Shown one piece after another: positions 1 through 7,734 of a stretch of 64,000 nt of DNA. The first letter of the stretch is position 1, and the number at the start of each line of letters is the position of its first letter. The notes under the pieces are model-generated. The model ran no database searches, was not told the origin of the DNA, and saw only the letters and a program-made list of their open reading frames with translations. The stretch lies in contig JANQLU010000012.1 in assembly GCA_028280445.1 (NCBI GenBank), positions 1 to 64,000 on the forward strand, in the 5' to 3' direction. Both the position numbers and the translations under genes were made by a program. The DNA is from Pirellulaceae bacterium. GTDB lineage: Bacteria; Planctomycetota; Planctomycetia; Pirellulales; Pirellulaceae.

Positions 1-22
1 TTTTTCCATTGCTCTTGGCCAT
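1..22 (-). CDS. Start of a gene cut off by the window edge
   Basis: Only the first seven codons (MAKSNGK) are visible on the minus strand, beginning with ATG at 22. The start is believable because a strong ribosome binding site AAGGAG (complement of 30-35) lies 7 nt upstream. It follows the two genes at 96-1474 on the same strand after about 70 nt, so it is probably the third gene of that operon within the tRNA-Leu element. Nothing can be said about function. Confidence 0.45.
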
Positions 23-95
23 CGTGGCGCTCCTTGATCCAGGCTCCGGTACCTACAATCTTAGAGGTTCGCGCGCCCGTCAAGCATGGGCCACC

Positions 96-530
96 TCACT
101 TCGTCTGATTGTAGAAGTAATGTAGGCCGCCAGTCCAGTGATGAGCCTGATGACGTGACCAAATCGGAATGAAAATATTGTTGAAATTTTTTTCTATTTC
201 GTAATCCTCTAGGACACTGAATTCGTGAACAAGTCCAAGAAAATTCTCCGCTACCTTTAGTTCAACTTCGCTGGATTCTATTGAGCTCGGGAGTTGCTCG
301 CTATCACATTGATTACTCACATTAAGCGAAACACTGTCTTCGGAAAGTGATATTCTGGTGCGAGTTGGGAGCGGTCGATGATCCGGCAAATCCAAACGAA
401 TTTGAACTCTCTGTTTATCAACGTGTACATCTGCAGTAATCTCTTTACAACCATTACACACGATGGTTAAAGTGCATTGTGGTTCTCCATTGATTGTCAA
501 GCTCGCCAAAACCTGATCGTCATTACTCAA
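96..530 (-). CDS. Hypothetical protein, second gene of island operon
   Basis: This encodes a 144-residue protein that I do not recognise. Its ATG overlaps the stop of the upstream gene (527-1474) in an ATGA arrangement, which indicates translational coupling. The N-terminal half is rich in beta-prone alternating residues and contains CNGCKE and a later NQCDSE segment; there is no signal peptide or membrane segment. The final third is aromatic (W, H, Y). It lies in the cargo of the element next to tRNA-Leu. It could be a small partner of the upstream protein, but that rests only on the overlap. Confidence 0.6.
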   Translation of the reverse strand: MSNDDQVLASLTINGEPQCTLTIVCNGCKEITADVHVDKQRVQIRLDLPDHRPLPTRTRISLSEDSVSLNVSNQCDSEQLPSSIESSEVELKVAENFLGLVHEFSVLEDYEIEKNFNNIFIPIWSRHQAHHWTGGLHYFYNQTK

Positions 531-1474
531 TGGCGTGAAGGCAATGTCGAAAATGAAGGTAGTTCAAAATGTGATGCACAGGAAAAACCGTTATCAGGCC
601 CCAGAAGTACCGGAATTGTTCTACGTCCTGTTGGGTTAATGTTGATTGGCATTCCATTTATCAATGTTCCGCGCACTTCGAGTTGCTTTGACAATCGCTT
701 CAAGCGCGAACTAATTGACGCAACAGAATTGTCCAACGGGTCGAGTTGAGATTCAGCGGAAGTAAAACCATTCTCAACACCAATTTGTTGCAACCTAGCA
801 TGTTTTACAAATTGCGTGTATTGCGACAACTCGGATTGAATTCCTCTCCAAGTACACTCACTTTGCCCCGATGCTGTTCCAAAAACTTCATACAACTCTT
901 GTAAGAACTGACCGATGTCGAAGCTACTGGTTCGGTTAGCAGCATCGATAACTAACTCCAAGACTGAATCTCGTTCAAACGGATTGGCGAGCGCATTTAA
1001 ATGCCCTTCTCCGCCGAGAACTCTATATAGCTGGCAGAGTGCAGCGAGCGTAGCAGCAAGCGATCCTGGTTCAATGTCCCCGATCTCGGCTATCTCAAGC
1101 ATCAACGAAGGTGTCGTTCTAAAAGGATGTTCAGACTCTGCTTTGAGCCAATGTTGAATCACGTTTTGGAGAGATGCGAAAGTAGGATCTCCTGCACTTG
1201 GTAATAGAGGATCAAAATTTTCTCCGAGCCAAATCGTACCCGACTTTATCTTTGAAAATTCTTTCGCTTCTTGGCTCGCAAGAGAGCGAGATTTAACTGG
1301 GAGAGAGATTCGCAAACAATTGTCTGTCTTTTCAATACGTAATCCATCGGGCAAATCTCCCCGATCATGAAAGAATCTATGTAATAACGATTCTGTTTCC
1401 GGCGTTGTAGCCACGACGTAAAGAACGGTATAGTCGAGAAGGGGGATATTTACGCTAGAGGGATTGAATTCCAA
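527..1474 (-). CDS. Hypothetical protein, first gene of island operon
   Basis: This encodes a 315-residue soluble protein of unknown function. The start is TTG at 1474, preceded by AGGAG (complement of 1482-1486) with a 7-nt spacer, so the rare start codon is well supported. The sequence is acidic with many Leu/Ser helices and no recognisable catalytic motif, signal peptide or membrane segment. The C-terminal 50 residues (after RGTLINGMPININP) look like a short beta-rich tail. Its stop overlaps the ATG of the gene at 96-530, so the two are made together. It belongs to the element integrated at tRNA-Leu. Confidence 0.65.
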   Translation of the reverse strand: MEFNPSSVNIPLLDYTVLYVVATTPETESLLHRFFHDRGDLPDGLRIEKTDNCLRISLPVKSRSLASQEAKEFSKIKSGTIWLGENFDPLLPSAGDPTFASLQNVIQHWLKAESEHPFRTTPSLMLEIAEIGDIEPGSLAATLAALCQLYRVLGGEGHLNALANPFERDSVLELVIDAANRTSSFDIGQFLQELYEVFGTASGQSECTWRGIQSELSQYTQFVKHARLQQIGVENGFTSAESQLDPLDNSVASISSRLKRLSKQLEVRGTLINGMPININPTGRRTIPVLLGPDNGFSCASHFELPSFSTLPSRH

Positions 1475-1713
1475 TAATCATCTCCTGAATCCAAAATGCA
1501 AGCGTATTGTTAGTGGATTATAACATCACGTCCATGCCTTACAAAATTTGTCGCAAGTTACGTCAAAATCTTCCACACAAAACTAGATCACTCAACCATT
1601 ATTTTCGATGTTTGAATCTACTAGGTAGGTAGGTTTGCGATCCTAGAAATTGCTCTTGGGTGAGTTCTTGCTTAGGAGCGAATAATCAATGAATGGACGA
1701 GGAATATTGTAAA

Positions 1714-1854
1714 TCAATGTTTTTCAACAAATTCTTTCATTAACTCTACTAACGCTTGGGTTTTTGATTTATTTAGATCAATACATTTCTTGGCGAATTT
1801 CTTCCACAGTTCTGTTTCTACAAAGACACTTATTTGCCTTTTGGGTTTTGCCAT
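1714..1854 (-). CDS. Tiny ribbon-helix-helix DNA-binding protein
   Basis: This is a 46-residue protein starting MAKPKRQISVFVETELWKKF. The order fits the ribbon-helix-helix (MetJ/Arc, CopG/ParG-like) fold: a basic N-terminal arm, one beta strand (RQISVFVE), helix A (about 18-32) and helix B (about 34-46, starting KSKTQALVEL). Such dimers insert the paired strand into the major groove and act as repressors or plasmid/ICE partition factors. It is divergent from the zinc-ribbon gene at 1901 with only about 46 AT-rich nucleotides between, which would suit autoregulation of a shared promoter. Function is inferred from the fold only. Confidence 0.65.
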   Translation of the reverse strand: MAKPKRQISVFVETELWKKFAKKCIDLNKSKTQALVELMKEFVEKH

Positions 1855-1900
1855 ATCCTACATTACTCCAATGCTACATGTTAGTAAGGTTTATATATAA

Positions 1901-2119
1901 GTGATTACTAGATATGGAGTAAACTTTGAATGGGGTATGAACACAAACAGAGAAAAAAGCAGAGAAATCGAATGGAAAGAGCTGCACTGTGACGAGTGCA
2001 GCACATTTCTGTGTTTTGTAGATGACGTCTACAGTGGAACAGAAGTTTTTTGTAAGAGATGTAAACGTAAGATCGAAGAAAATAGCAACTCCCGTTCGCT
2101 AACAATTGCTGAGCGTTGA
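1901..2119 (+). CDS. Small zinc-ribbon protein (Com-like)
   Basis: This encodes a protein of up to 72 residues with two CxxC knuckles, HCDECS and FCKRCKRK, separated by about 18 residues. This is a single zinc ribbon resembling the phage Mu Com family of small translational regulators. GTG at 1901 gives 72 residues and an in-frame ATG at 1937 gives 60; neither has a clear ribosome binding site, so the start is uncertain. It is divergent from the ribbon-helix-helix gene at 1714-1854 and both sit in the tRNA-Leu element. The role could be regulation of element genes. Confidence 0.55.
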   Translation: MITRYGVNFEWGMNTNREKSREIEWKELHCDECSTFLCFVDDVYSGTEVFCKRCKRKIEENSNSRSLTIAER

Positions 2120-2373
2120 CCGAGCACCAAATGTTCAAAACTCACTGAGTCCATTAAACCTCAACGACATCAAATCACTTTTTGAACCGCGTGGAGTGCG
2201 GTCGAATGCAGTGCTGGTGCTGCAGCGAGAATTCTTCGGTTGTTTATCAAATTCTGTGTTCATTTTCCTTCTCGTTTTCTATCGATGATCTATAGTCACA
2301 ACACTGATGTAACTGTTGCGCGGATCAACGACCTTTGTCCCATTAGGATCTTCTGGAATGTTACGATTTGGAG

Positions 2374-3609
2374 TTACACAAACACTTTTTGGATTTCCTG
2401 CAATTCGTTAGTCGGGAATAAATGGCGGTACCGCCGAACCATTTCTTCTGTTTGATGCCCAACCCACTGATTGATAATGCGTTGTTCAATTCCGGCAGCT
2501 GCACAATTCGAACAAAATGAGTGCCTAAAAATATGCCAGCCGTAAAGAACTGCCCATTTACTTCGGACAAATGCCATTTCAAAGAAATTGCTGGCTTGAT
2601 CGTTCGAAATTTGCGTCGGGCTATTCGCTCGCCAGCGAATCGTCGCAAAGGTGAATTTCGTACCTGGGTGAATGGCAAGCCATTCCTTGAGGATGCCAAC
2701 GAGTCTAGGCTGCATCGGCACTCGTCTCGTCGATAGTTTTCCTTTGATTCGCTTTTTTTCACGAATGGTGATTGTGGATGACTCAAAATCTAGATCATCC
2801 AGTTCAGAGCGTAAGATCTCAGAGCGTCGGGCACCTGTGTATGCCGCGAAACACAGCATTGGATAGATCACATCGCGGCGAGCATGGGTTCTTGCATGGC
2901 TTAGCGCCGCTTCTACTTGCCGCACATTCAAAAACAGAGAATCCCATAACTCATTGATTTGATGCTTGGTTAAGCCTCCACGTTTAATGCGTGTTTCAAT
3001 CTGTTGCCATGTTTGGAACGGTGGTTGTTCTTCATATTTTGGATAACGCAGTTTTTTGTTTGGGAATGGGAGTTGGACTTTCTTTTGATCTATCATCCAG
3101 CCCCAAATAGTTGAAAATGTTCGAAGTTCCTTTTTGATCGTTTGAACACTTACTGTTTTGCCATAACGCCCTTGCTCTTTTGCACGTTGGTCGATATAGC
3201 CTTGCAATGTTGGCTTATCGATTTTGCAAAGTGTCACTTTACGGCCAATCAATCTGGCTAAGTGCTCAACATGAGTATTCATGCCAGATAGTGTTGATTC
3301 TTCCAGTGAATTTTCTGGTATCGTATCTAAAAACGTTCGCCACGATTGTTTGATAGTGACAGATTTGCGTGGTCGAGGCTCGTTTTGTGTAGCTTTCGAT
3401 AAATCGCCGCCAAGCAAAAATGTAGCTGGATCGCTACTCGCAGGAACGGTGACTAATCCAAGCTTCAAGCGATGCAAATTGTCTATGACTTTCGCAAGGC
3501 ACGCGTCAGCCGAACGCTTGCATGTGGTATTGAGTGATTTGGAAAATCGCTCGCCATTCAAGCGAAAGACAACGCGATACCAACCGTTTCGAGATTCTAA
3601 ATGTGCCAT
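2374..3609 (-). CDS. Tyrosine recombinase (integrase) of the tRNA-Leu element
   Basis: This is a 411-residue phage-type integrase that would cut and rejoin DNA at the element's attachment sites. The N-terminal 60 residues form a small DNA-binding region, followed by a core-binding domain (about 85-190) and the catalytic domain. Catalytic residues seen are the first Arg in TGARRSEI, the HxxR box WHIFRH, the second His in WVGHQT and the nucleophile Tyr in VRRYRHLF. The gene lies 155 bp from the 3' end of tRNA-Leu and is transcribed away from it, the usual arrangement for an element inserted in a tRNA 3' end. Tandem 11-bp repeats between gene and tRNA could be its arm sites. It looks intact. Confidence 0.93.
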   Translation of the reverse strand: MAHLESRNGWYRVVFRLNGERFSKSLNTTCKRSADACLAKVIDNLHRLKLGLVTVPASSDPATFLLGGDLSKATQNEPRPRKSVTIKQSWRTFLDTIPENSLEESTLSGMNTHVEHLARLIGRKVTLCKIDKPTLQGYIDQRAKEQGRYGKTVSVQTIKKELRTFSTIWGWMIDQKKVQLPFPNKKLRYPKYEEQPPFQTWQQIETRIKRGGLTKHQINELWDSLFLNVRQVEAALSHARTHARRDVIYPMLCFAAYTGARRSEILRSELDDLDFESSTITIREKKRIKGKLSTRRVPMQPRLVGILKEWLAIHPGTKFTFATIRWRANSPTQISNDQASNFFEMAFVRSKWAVLYGWHIFRHSFCSNCAAAGIEQRIINQWVGHQTEEMVRRYRHLFPTNELQEIQKVFV

Positions 3610-3650
3610 TGATGCATTCTTTCCAGTTAGCAGGAAAGAGCCAGCGATTC

Positions 3651-3693
3651 AAAAGCAATGTAAAAGCAATGTTGACCCCAAATTGACCCCAAA
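3651..3693. repeat. Tandem direct repeats, candidate integrase arm sites
   Basis: The decamer AAAAGCAATG occurs at 3651-3660 and 3662-3671. It is followed by TTGACCCCAAA repeated head to tail at 3672-3682 and 3683-3693. They lie between the integrase start and the tRNA-Leu 3' end, where lambda-type integrases have arm-type binding sites and Xis/IHF sites. Function is inferred from position. Confidence 0.55.
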
Positions 3694-3764
3694 TCTGAAT
3701 TTGGAGCTTGGGTGCTTGACCTGGCAACGGCCTAGAAAGAGATAAAACCTCTATTTTCATAGAG

Positions 3765-3848
3765 TACCCGAGGGGGGACTCGAACCCCCACGTCCAAATG
3801 GACACAGGATTTTAAATCCTGAGCGTCTGCCAATTCCGCCACTCGGGC
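3765..3848 (-). tRNA. tRNA-Leu (anticodon TAA)
   Basis: The minus strand folds as a class II tRNA of 84 nt. The acceptor begins GCCCGAG, the D-arm is GTGGCGGAATTGGCAGAC, the anticodon loop is TTTAAAA (anticodon TAA), there is a short variable arm, and the T-arm is GGGGGTTCGAGTCCCCC. The CCA end is not encoded. The first base pair is G-U. The 3' end faces the integrase gene at 2374-3609, so this gene is the probable integration target (attB) of the left element; the second attachment repeat is not in the window. Confidence 0.95.
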
Positions 3849-4264
3849 TTGTGCCTAATTGTGTTTCTGGTTCGGAAAAACCTTGTTTTGCAGGCATCTG
3901 CAATACAAACACAACATTGTACGAATGGACTTTGAATTGACAACGCCACCCCAAATTAACCTCGCGACGATCGGCTACGTTTTGTTTGCGGAACGCAAGC
4001 CAATTTTGTCAAAACAGATCTCGTTGCCGTGGATCGATGGACCTGTTTCGCTTAGGCCAAAAGACTCCAATCACAACCCAGTTTTTCGGATGAGCGAGAA
4101 TCGTGCCGACAAAAAAGTATGTGTCGCGATCATCACCACATAACCGCCCCAGAAAATTCTCTCGAACTTTTTCAATGGCTTCTGAAGAAAATCAATTCGC
4201 GTTTGCGCTCGAACGCACCCCCGACGGTTGAATTAAACATGGCTTGGCAAATTAGCTATTGACC
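3849..4264. other. Intergenic region between tRNA-Leu and the TetR gene
   Basis: No convincing gene is seen. A plus-strand frame (3859-4143) has no ribosome binding site and no recognisable domain. The right end holds the promoter and operator region of the TetR gene. Confidence 0.5.
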
Positions 4265-4276
4265 GACCGATCGGTC
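4265..4276. promoter_or_regulatory. TetR-type operator palindrome
   Basis: GACCGATCGGTC is a perfect 12-bp palindrome, embedded in TTGACCGACCGATCGGTCAG, 17 bp before the ATG of the TetR-family gene. Operators of this form are typical of autoregulated TetR/AcrR repressors that control an adjacent enzyme gene. Here the TetR gene and the following monooxygenase would be controlled together. Confidence 0.7.
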
Positions 4277-4293
4277 AGTAATATCATATTTAC

Positions 4294-4842
4294 ATGCCCG
4301 AACACAAAACACGAACAAAAATCCTGCAGTGCGCAATCCAATTGTTGGGAGAAAACGGGGCGGAACAATTTAGTGCGTCGAAGCTGGCGGCCGCTGCTGG
4401 CATCAGCAAGGCGACGCTATTTCACCATTTTCGTTCGATTGACGACGTGCCTATCGAAGCGTTCGAGGTTTGGAGCAACGATGTGCTCGATATTGACCTA
4501 CCAGCGACCGGAGACCTGTATAAGGCGCTAGTCAAACTCGGGAACCATACGTTCGACGTCGTAGATCAACAGCGTGACTTCCTTCGCGCTTACTTTGTAC
4601 TTCTAAACAAGGCAATGTTTGACGAGCGTTTGAGGTTCAAGGTGGCTTCGTCGTCGGACCGCGCGATTGAAACTTTGGCGTCGGGGATTCGTCGATTTGT
4701 TGAGTCCAAACGTGCCGCAAACGACTTGGCGCGTACGGTGCTGATGCAATTGGACGGAGCCAGCTTGCATCTGCTAGCGCTCGGGAACGAGCAGGAAGTT
4801 AGGCGCACGTGGAAGTTATTTTGTCGCAAGCTGACTAAATGA
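4294..4842 (+). CDS. TetR/AcrR family transcriptional repressor
   Basis: This 182-residue protein has the TetR N-terminal DNA-binding domain (residues 5-50). The helix-turn-helix reads through FSASKLAAAAGISKATLFHH, the family signature, followed by an all-helical ligand-binding domain of usual size. It probably binds the palindrome just upstream (4265-4276) and represses itself and the FAD monooxygenase that follows after 13 bp in the same direction. The ligand is unknown but may be an aromatic or antibiotic-like substrate of the monooxygenase. Confidence 0.9.
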   Translation: MPEHKTRTKILQCAIQLLGENGAEQFSASKLAAAAGISKATLFHHFRSIDDVPIEAFEVWSNDVLDIDLPATGDLYKALVKLGNHTFDVVDQQRDFLRAYFVLLNKAMFDERLRFKVASSSDRAIETLASGIRRFVESKRAANDLARTVLMQLDGASLHLLALGNEQEVRRTWKLFCRKLTK

Positions 4843-4855
4843 AAGTTGAATACAT

Positions 4856-6034
4856 ATGAGAGTTGCAATTATTGGGGCTGGCGTGGCCGGGCCGACGTTG
4901 GCTTGGTGGCTAAAGCATTACGGCTTCGACCCCGTGCTTTACGAGATTGCGCCGCGTCTTCGCAAGGGAGGATACGTCATCGATTTTTGGGGCGTTGGCT
5001 ACGACGTTGCGGAGAAGATGAAACTGGTGCCGGAGATCCGTCGACGCGGACACGATTTCCAGGAGCTTCGACTAGTTGATTCACGTGGAAAGATTGCTGC
5101 TCGAACTGGCATGGAGGCTTTTCGCTCGGTCACCAATGGACGTTTTCTGAGTATCGCGCGAAGCGAACTTTCGTCGGTAATCTGGAATGCGGGTGAAGGC
5201 ATCGAAACACACTTTGGTGCCACAATCGATAATATCGAACAAGATTCTGATTGCGTTCGGTTGAATCTGAAAGATGGTCGTCAAGAAAAGTTCGATCTGC
5301 TGGTGGGCGCAGACGGACTTCATTCCCGAGTACGTGAAGAAGTATTTGGGTCGGCAGAGCAGTTCGAGAAACCGCTGGGCTATTATGTCGCGGCGTTTCA
5401 ATCCACCGGGTATGAACAGCGGGATGAACTCGTGTACGTCGCCCATAGCGCGCCGCATTGTCAGGTTGCACGGATTGCATTGCCTGGGGACGAGACACTG
5501 TTCTTTTTTATATTTGCCAGCCATCTTCTGGATTCGGAACCCACCGATGAAACTGCTCAGCGTCGCGCGCTGGAGTCCGTATTCGGCGACATGAAATGGG
5601 AGGTGCGGCAGATTCTTGAACAGCTCCAGGTTGCAGATGGTTTCTATTTCGACCGCGTCAGTCAGATCGTGATGGAACATTGGACTAAAAATCGCGTTGC
5701 CTTGGTTGGAGATGCCGCTGCGTGTGTATCACTGCTGGCGGGCGAAGGAACAGGACTGGCCATGGCTGAGGCATACGTGCTCGCCGGTGAACTGCAACGG
5801 GCTGGTGGCGATTTCAATCGAGCGATGCAGCAATACGAAATGAAACTCCGTTCGTTTTTACGAAAAAAGCAGAAAACCGCACGCTCGATGACCGCGTTTT
5901 TTGCACCCAAATCACGTTTCCACATGAAGCTACGCGACTTGGCCATGAACGCCATGCGAATCCCGTTTGTGGCAAAGCTTCTACTCAAACGAAGCTTTCA
6001 AGACGATCTTGAGTTGCCGCATTATCAAGGTTAA
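4856..6034 (+). CDS. FAD-dependent monooxygenase (PHBH-fold)
   Basis: This 392-residue flavoprotein has the three class A monooxygenase motifs: the dinucleotide-binding GAGVAG at residues 7-12, the DG motif LLVGADGLHSRV near 155, and the GD motif LVGDAA with Asp286. Enzymes of this group use NAD(P)H and oxygen to hydroxylate aromatic or polycyclic compounds; some, such as TetX, inactivate antibiotics. There is no signal peptide, so it acts in the cytoplasm. It forms a two-gene unit with the upstream TetR repressor (13-bp gap). The C-terminal 60 residues are basic and amphipathic. The substrate cannot be read from sequence. Confidence 0.9.
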   Translation: MRVAIIGAGVAGPTLAWWLKHYGFDPVLYEIAPRLRKGGYVIDFWGVGYDVAEKMKLVPEIRRRGHDFQELRLVDSRGKIAARTGMEAFRSVTNGRFLSIARSELSSVIWNAGEGIETHFGATIDNIEQDSDCVRLNLKDGRQEKFDLLVGADGLHSRVREEVFGSAEQFEKPLGYYVAAFQSTGYEQRDELVYVAHSAPHCQVARIALPGDETLFFFIFASHLLDSEPTDETAQRRALESVFGDMKWEVRQILEQLQVADGFYFDRVSQIVMEHWTKNRVALVGDAAACVSLLAGEGTGLAMAEAYVLAGELQRAGGDFNRAMQQYEMKLRSFLRKKQKTARSMTAFFAPKSRFHMKLRDLAMNAMRIPFVAKLLLKRSFQDDLELPHYQG

Positions 6035-6046
6035 CGATGCGACAAT

Positions 6047-6757
6047 TCATCGTCGATCGGTTTTGCGTTTCCTGAAATAATGTCGTTCGTACGACAAGAT
6101 CGAATACAACGTCGATTTGCCACTGCGATACTCATAATCGGCGAGTAACGCTCGGGCCTTTCGTTGTTGTTCAGGTCGCAACTCGTCGATTAGCGTGTCT
6201 TTGATCTCAATCAACATTTTCGTCATTTTCTGTTTTGCCCGTTCATCGAGTTCCTGTTTCAGCTTGTTAAGCCGCTTTTTCTGGGCCGGTGATATATTCA
6301 AGTGCTTGTCGAGTTCGCCGGTCGTTAATTGCTTGATAAATCCTGGAAAAACCACACGGGAAAATCGAATTTCTTTTTGAATATCGCGTTGATGTGGCAG
6401 CAACATTCGATTGGCCTGGGCTACATATTTGTCGGTGATCTTCAGAACTTCTGCCTTGATTTTTTTGACGCGTTTATCGACCTCGGCATCAATTCCTACG
6501 AAATGTCCGGCTTCGTTTCTGGTATATCGTTTCGCGTACAATTCCCTGTATTTCTGCCGCAGTTCATCGGTCGCATCTTCATAGTCAAGTTTTAACTGCG
6601 ACAGTTTTTCACGCTGGGTACGCGTCAGTTCAAGAATCCTCTGTGTCTTTCGATCATTCCACAGCAATTGATGATCGATATGGCTTGTTTGTGCAGCAAC
6701 CGGAGCCACGACGCCCATCAAAATTAAAATCAGGATCGATTTTTTGACGAAATACAT
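6047..6757 (-). CDS. Secreted Spy/CpxP-like helical protein
   Basis: This 236-residue protein has a signal peptide (residues 1-22, cleavage after VAAQ) and a long charged helical body. Two LTxxQ-like repeats are visible, LTRTQREKLSQLK near residue 43 and ISPAQKKRLNKLK near 155. That motif defines periplasmic Spy/CpxP proteins, which bind unfolded proteins or sense envelope stress, but this one is longer and carries two copies, a form common in planctomycetes. It converges on the monooxygenase gene with 12 bp between stops. The specific role is unknown. Confidence 0.65.
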   Translation of the reverse strand: MYFVKKSILILILMGVVAPVAAQTSHIDHQLLWNDRKTQRILELTRTQREKLSQLKLDYEDATDELRQKYRELYAKRYTRNEAGHFVGIDAEVDKRVKKIKAEVLKITDKYVAQANRMLLPHQRDIQKEIRFSRVVFPGFIKQLTTGELDKHLNISPAQKKRLNKLKQELDERAKQKMTKMLIEIKDTLIDELRPEQQRKARALLADYEYRSGKSTLYSILSYERHYFRKRKTDRR

Positions 6758-7026
6758 TGTGTTCTTTCCTTTTCTTCCCCTTTTTATTCTGTGGTACGAG
6801 GCGTCTGTCTGTTTTGAGGATACCGAACGAACGGATTTCTTGTGTAATTTTTTTTGATGACAAAAAAATCGTTAGCGACCACAAAATGCAGCCCGCTCCA
6901 TCAGGAACAACCAGTCCAACGGATTGTCCGTCCCAATCTCAACAGTTCATCATGAACACCGAAACTCCCATCAGCCAAATTCCACCGAGTAACAAAATCA
7001 AGTACGCGATGGTGGTCATGGTTTCG

Positions 7027-7530
7027 CTAATCTGTTGAAAGAATTTCTTTGGTTCGCTGGCGAAACGATGTGGCTGCAACCGATCGCTCATAAGCGTCAA
7101 TGGCTGCGATCACATCCTGACCCGATTCGTCAATCGCCAACTGAATCGCTTGTTCGGCGGCTTCCCAAACCTGAATTAACTCGGGCAATTTCTTCTTGGC
7201 TGCTGGCGTCAAGTTTAACACCTGACGGCGACCATCGGCTGAATCGTTTTTTCGACGCAGATACCCGCGTTGTTCCAGTTGTTTTACCAGAACACTCGCC
7301 GACGGGTGGGCGATGCCAAGTTGTCGAGCGATTTCAGCAATCCCAATATTCGGTTGCTCGTTGACCAATAACAATACCGCGTGCCAGTTTGGCTCAATGT
7401 CCAAACCCAGCTCGCGATATAGCAAACGCGCATCACTGACCATGCGATCAACAATACGACGCAGCCGCATGGTCAAACCTAACGGGCCCAACCGACGCAC
7501 AAAATCTTGCTCAGGAATATATGTAGACAT
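7027..7530 (-). CDS. MarR family transcriptional regulator
   Basis: This 167-residue protein has a winged helix-turn-helix: IGIAEIARQLGIAHPSASV (about 77-95) and the wing with DSADGRRQVLNLT. This is the MarR family, whose dimers bind short palindromes and respond to phenolic or oxidising ligands. A perfect palindrome (7532-7549) abuts its start codon, so it is likely autoregulated. It is divergent from the PLP decarboxylase gene at 7735 and could control it, although a palindromic repeat lies between. Confidence 0.9.
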   Translation of the reverse strand: MSTYIPEQDFVRRLGPLGLTMRLRRIVDRMVSDARLLYRELGLDIEPNWHAVLLLVNEQPNIGIAEIARQLGIAHPSASVLVKQLEQRGYLRRKNDSADGRRQVLNLTPAAKKKLPELIQVWEAAEQAIQLAIDESGQDVIAAIDAYERSVAATSFRQRTKEILSTD

Positions 7531-7531
7531 C

Positions 7532-7549
7532 TATATAGTTTACTATATA
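7532..7549. promoter_or_regulatory. MarR-type operator at the regulator start
   Basis: TATATAG and CTATATA form a perfect inverted repeat separated by TTTA, immediately upstream of the MarR start codon at 7530. Size and symmetry fit a MarR dimer site. Binding here would block initiation of its own gene. Confidence 0.65.
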
Positions 7550-7596
7550 ATCAGGTTTGTGCAATTAAAAATTCAGTGTCTAGTGTTTCAAATCGA

Positions 7597-7672
7597 AACC
7601 CGAAGCGTGAGCGAGGGACAAATTTGTCGCGAATATACAGGTTATCTTGGTCCCTCGCTCACGCTTCGGGTT
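7597..7672. repeat. Palindromic repeat family A, copy 1
   Basis: Arms of about 22 bp (7597-7618 and 7651-7672; core CCCGAAGCGTGAGCGAGGGA and its complement) flank a 32-bp spacer. A 35-bp stretch (7648-7682) is identical to 63507-63541 at the other end of the window. It is intergenic and REP-like, and would fold into a strong hairpin between the MarR gene and the PLP decarboxylase. Confidence 0.85.
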
Positions 7673-7734
7673 GTGATTTTCTGTCAACAACACTTACGGC
7701 ACAAGCAAATCCTGTAATTTTGTAGGCTGTGGCA

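Noticed and set aside
3757..3954. Minus-strand 65-residue frame across tRNA-Leu
   Set aside because: It is a translation of the tRNA itself (SGGIGRRSGF pattern) and has no ribosome binding site.
3859..4143. Plus-strand 94-residue frame
   Set aside because: No ribosome binding site, no recognisable domain, and it overlaps the promoter area of the TetR gene.
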